DNA of 64,000 nucleotides from Eubacteriales bacterium. GTDB lineage: Bacteria > Bacillota > Clostridia > Christensenellales > CAG-138. The position numbers and the translations under genes are program-made. The notes under the pieces were generated by a model. The model was not told the origin of the DNA, ran no database searches, and worked only from the letters and a program-made list of their open reading frames with translations. Location: NCBI GenBank assembly GCA_021373115.1, contig JAJFTI010000027.1, forward strand, positions 59,705-123,704. Direction: 5' to 3'. Below are positions 61,920 to 64,000 of the stretch, in pieces; position 1 is the first letter of the stretch, and each line of letters begins with the position of its first letter.

Positions 61920-63563
61920 TTACTGAACGGCGATATAGTAATAATACAGCGGCTGGCCGCCCGCGAGAACCATGAACTCTGCGTTTTCGAACTCCGCTTG
62001 CAGAGTATCGGCAATCTTTTGCGCGTCCTGCTCCGTCTGGCCTTCGCCAAAGTAGAGCGTAACGGTACATGCGTCGTCCCCGTGTTCCGCTATCATCTTC
62101 CGGACGAGGTCGCTTGTCGCCTTATTCACGCTCGCTCCGGAAACGGAGAGGTGATTGTTTACGAGGCCGATGATGTCGCCCTTCTTGACCGTGTTTCCGT
62201 CGAACTTGGTATCGCGAACGGCGTAGGTTACCGCGCCGCTGACCACGCCCGCAATCGCTTCCTTCATCGCGTCTTCGTTCTCCGCAATGGAAGCATCCTT
62301 CGAATATGCCATGCAGGCCGCAACGCCCTGCGGGATCGTTTTCGTCGGAATCAGGATTACGCCTTTTTGCGTCAGTTCGCTCGCCTGCTGCGCCGCAAGA
62401 ATGATATTTGAATTGTTCGGCAGCACAAAAACGTTGCGCGCGTTGATCTTATTGATTGCGGACGCGATGGAATCAATGCTGGGATTCATCGTCTGCCCGC
62501 CGGAGATCAGCGCATCCACGGCCAGCGCGCGGAAGAGCTCGTCGATTCCGTCTCCCGTGCTGACGGCCAGCAGGCCGAATTCCTTTTCATTCTTTTTACG
62601 CTCCGCCATCAGCTCGCGATTCTGTTCGCGCATGTTCTCGATCTTCAGCTTGTCCAGTTCTCCAAGCCGGAGCGCCATCTGCAGTACCTTGCCCGGGGAA
62701 TTCGAGTGAACGTGTACCTTGATCATATCCGCGTCGTTCGCAACGACAACGGAATCGCCGAGACGCTCCAAATGGTTGCGGAAGCTCTCGATTTCCTTTT
62801 CATCGATTTCCGGTGAAAGATGAACGATAAAAAATTCCGTGCAATACCCAAATGTAATGTTCTCACCAGAAAAACTGTCCGAACTGCTCGTTTCCAGTGC
62901 CGGTTGTTCCGGCAGGAGCTCTTCGTAGCTTTCAATCTCTTCGCCGTCCAGCGAGAGTTTAAAGCCCTTATAGATCGTTAAAAGTCCCTTTCCACCGGAG
63001 TCCACAACGCCCGCTTCCTTGAGCACAGGCAGCAGATTCGGCGTGTTGATCAGCGCTTTTTCGCCGCTCTTTAAGATTTCATCCATCAGGCGGTAAACGT
63101 TCGCGCCTTGCTGCTGCAGCGCGGCAACGTGCTCCGCAATCTCGCGGGACACGGTGAGGATGGTTCCTTCCTTGGGCTTCATAACGGCCTTGTACGCCGC
63201 TTCGCTGCCTTTTGTCAGGGCTGCGGAAAGCAATTCCGCATCCACAAATTCCGCGCCTTTAAACGCGCGCGAAAAACCGCGAAACAGCTGCGAGAGAATG
63301 ACGCCGGAATTGCCGCGCGCGCCTTTCAGCGCGCCCATGCTCAGCGCATCCGCAACCTGCGTCGCGCTCGCATTTTCCGGCAGCGCGCGGATCTCATGGA
63401 CCGCGCTCTGCATGGTCATGGACATATTCGTCCCCGTGTCCCCGTCCGGTACGGGAAATACATTTAAAGCGTCGATGGACGCTTTATTCTTTTCCAGCAG
63501 AGCCGCGCCAGCGATAATCATATCGCGCAGCTGAGCGCCGCCGATTTTCATGTTTTTATCCAA
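61920..63563 (-). CDS. fakA: DAK2-domain fatty acid kinase FakA (YloV family)
   Basis: 547-residue protein of the YloV/FakA family. N-terminal DAK2/DhaL domain (about 1-200), with the nucleotide-metal motif PDGDTGTNM at 39-47 and GARGNSGVILSQ, then a middle domain and a C-terminal DegV-interacting part. It phosphorylates fatty acids bound to a FakB/DegV partner, which is not in this window. The start is taken as TTG at 63563 because GGAGG lies 5 nt upstream; the ATG twelve bases on is too far. Coupled to yloU. Confidence 0.92.
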   Translation of the reverse strand: MDKNMKIGGAQLRDMIIAGAALLEKNKASIDALNVFPVPDGDTGTNMSMTMQSAVHEIRALPENASATQVADALSMGALKGARGNSGVILSQLFRGFSRAFKGAEFVDAELLSAALTKGSEAAYKAVMKPKEGTILTVSREIAEHVAALQQQGANVYRLMDEILKSGEKALINTPNLLPVLKEAGVVDSGGKGLLTIYKGFKLSLDGEEIESYEELLPEQPALETSSSDSFSGENITFGYCTEFFIVHLSPEIDEKEIESFRNHLERLGDSVVVANDADMIKVHVHSNSPGKVLQMALRLGELDKLKIENMREQNRELMAERKKNEKEFGLLAVSTGDGIDELFRALAVDALISGGQTMNPSIDSIASAINKINARNVFVLPNNSNIILAAQQASELTQKGVILIPTKTIPQGVAACMAYSKDASIAENEDAMKEAIAGVVSGAVTYAVRDTKFDGNTVKKGDIIGLVNNHLSVSGASVNKATSDLVRKMIAEHGDDACTVTLYFGEGQTEQDAQKIADTLQAEFENAEFMVLAGGQPLYYYYIAVQ

Positions 63564-63603
63564 TTTAACCTCCGAATGTTCGGATCCCAAGAGCCGAACC
63601 GCG

Positions 63604-63957
63604 TTAAACGCGAATGTTTTCAACGTGGACATTCACGGCGCGAACCGTGATTCCCGTCATCTCTTCCACCCGGTATTTCACGTTGCTCTTGGCATTTTGC
63701 GCCACTGCGGGCAGAGATACGCCATACTCAAGCGTGACATACAGATCAATGTCTATCACTTCGGGTGAAATGACCGTAACCTTGACGCCGCGGCGCATGT
63801 TATCTTTTCCAAACAATTCGACGAACGAATCCGACGCCTTCTTTGAGTTCATACCAACAATGCCGTAGTTTTCCACGGCTGCATATCCGGCGATGCTGGC
63901 GATCAAGTCGTCCGCAACCGTAATCTTTCCTAGCGTCGTAGTCATTTCCGCTGCCAT
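63604..63957 (-). CDS. yloU: Asp23/Gls24 family envelope-stress protein YloU
   Basis: 117-residue Asp23/Gls24 protein. The fold covers residues 9-113, with ITVADDLIASIAGYAAVENYGIVG at the front and TVRAVNVHVENI at the end, as in YloU proteins that accompany FakA and are thought to act in lipid or envelope homeostasis. AAGGAGGCG lies before the ATG. First gene of yloU-fakA-recG. Confidence 0.93.
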   Translation of the reverse strand: MAAEMTTTLGKITVADDLIASIAGYAAVENYGIVGMNSKKASDSFVELFGKDNMRRGVKVTVISPEVIDIDLYVTLEYGVSLPAVAQNAKSNVKYRVEEMTGITVRAVNVHVENIRV

Positions 63958-63987
63958 AAGTTACGCCTCCTTTTTTGATAGTTCTAT

Positions 63988-63996
63988 TTTATACCA
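63988..63996 (-). promoter_or_regulatory. Probable -10 of yloU operon
   Basis: Minus strand TGG-TATAAA (63988-63993) about 30 nt before the yloU ATG; its -35 lies beyond the window. Confidence 0.45.
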
Positions 63997-64000
63997 TGCG

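Overview
The window is a dense, almost gap-free piece of chromosome from a Gram-positive, anaerobic Firmicute of the class Clostridia. G+C is moderate, roughly half by eye. The evidence is a SCIFF ribosomally made peptide with its radical-SAM maturase, oxygen-independent HemZ, the acetate kinase/phosphotransacetylase pair, a bacterial V-type ATPase with a sodium-binding rotor signature, a PPi-type phosphofructokinase, DapL lysine synthesis, two-subunit Fe-S serine dehydratase, PgpH, YloU/FakA and a clostridial-type SRP RNA with an Alu domain. I cannot name genus or species. Most genes lie on the minus strand. The exceptions are tmcAL, dapL-tmk-pfp and divIC-ppx. I see no transposase, phage gene, CRISPR array, tRNA or rRNA.

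Layout. 1-4.6 kb: relA/spoT, dtd, an MBL hydrolase and hemZ, read from a strong promoter flanked by two identical-pattern palindromes. 4.6-8.8 kb: scfA, scfB, recJ, apt, with an attenuator-like hairpin after the tiny scfA gene. 8.8-12.4 kb: pta-ackA diverging from tmcAL. 12.4-18 kb: a patatin-like lipase; rsmD, coaD and a coiled-coil protein; then a secreted M23 protein and an L,D-transpeptidase lipoprotein. 18-24 kb: phoH, pgpH, ybeY, cdd, era, recO, with nested stop/start overlaps. 24-29 kb: a DUF368 lipid-carrier translocase, then dapL-tmk-pfp on the plus strand. 28.4-33 kb: sdaAB, sdaAA, an ABC exporter, a degenerate nitrilase-like protein and the SRP RNA. 33-43 kb: a QueG-like Fe-S protein and the complete V-ATPase operon (H-I-K-E-C-F-A-B-D). 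43-51 kb: rho, rpmE, yqhQ, prmC, prfA, sua5, rpiB, upp. 51-56 kb: divIC-ppx, then a response regulator, sensor kinase and HtrA. 56-64 kb: mutS2, an aminotransferase, recG, fakA and yloU.

Together the genes cover translation and RNA maturation, DNA repair, nucleotide salvage, envelope building and energy conservation (acetate formation, PPi glycolysis, Na+-coupled ATPase). Nothing large is unassigned. The less expected signals are regulatory: palindromes on the relA, rho, phoH and pta promoters, a 50-bp tandem duplicated promoter before the QueG-like gene, and two genes whose -10 box sits 7 nt before the ATG, suggesting leaderless mRNAs. At protein level, Rho carries a prion-like Gln/Gly/Tyr domain, and two proteins lack expected catalytic residues. 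The best-defined dedicated system is the SCIFF peptide pair, which is a known family of poorly understood function. I did not find a clearly new multi-gene system.
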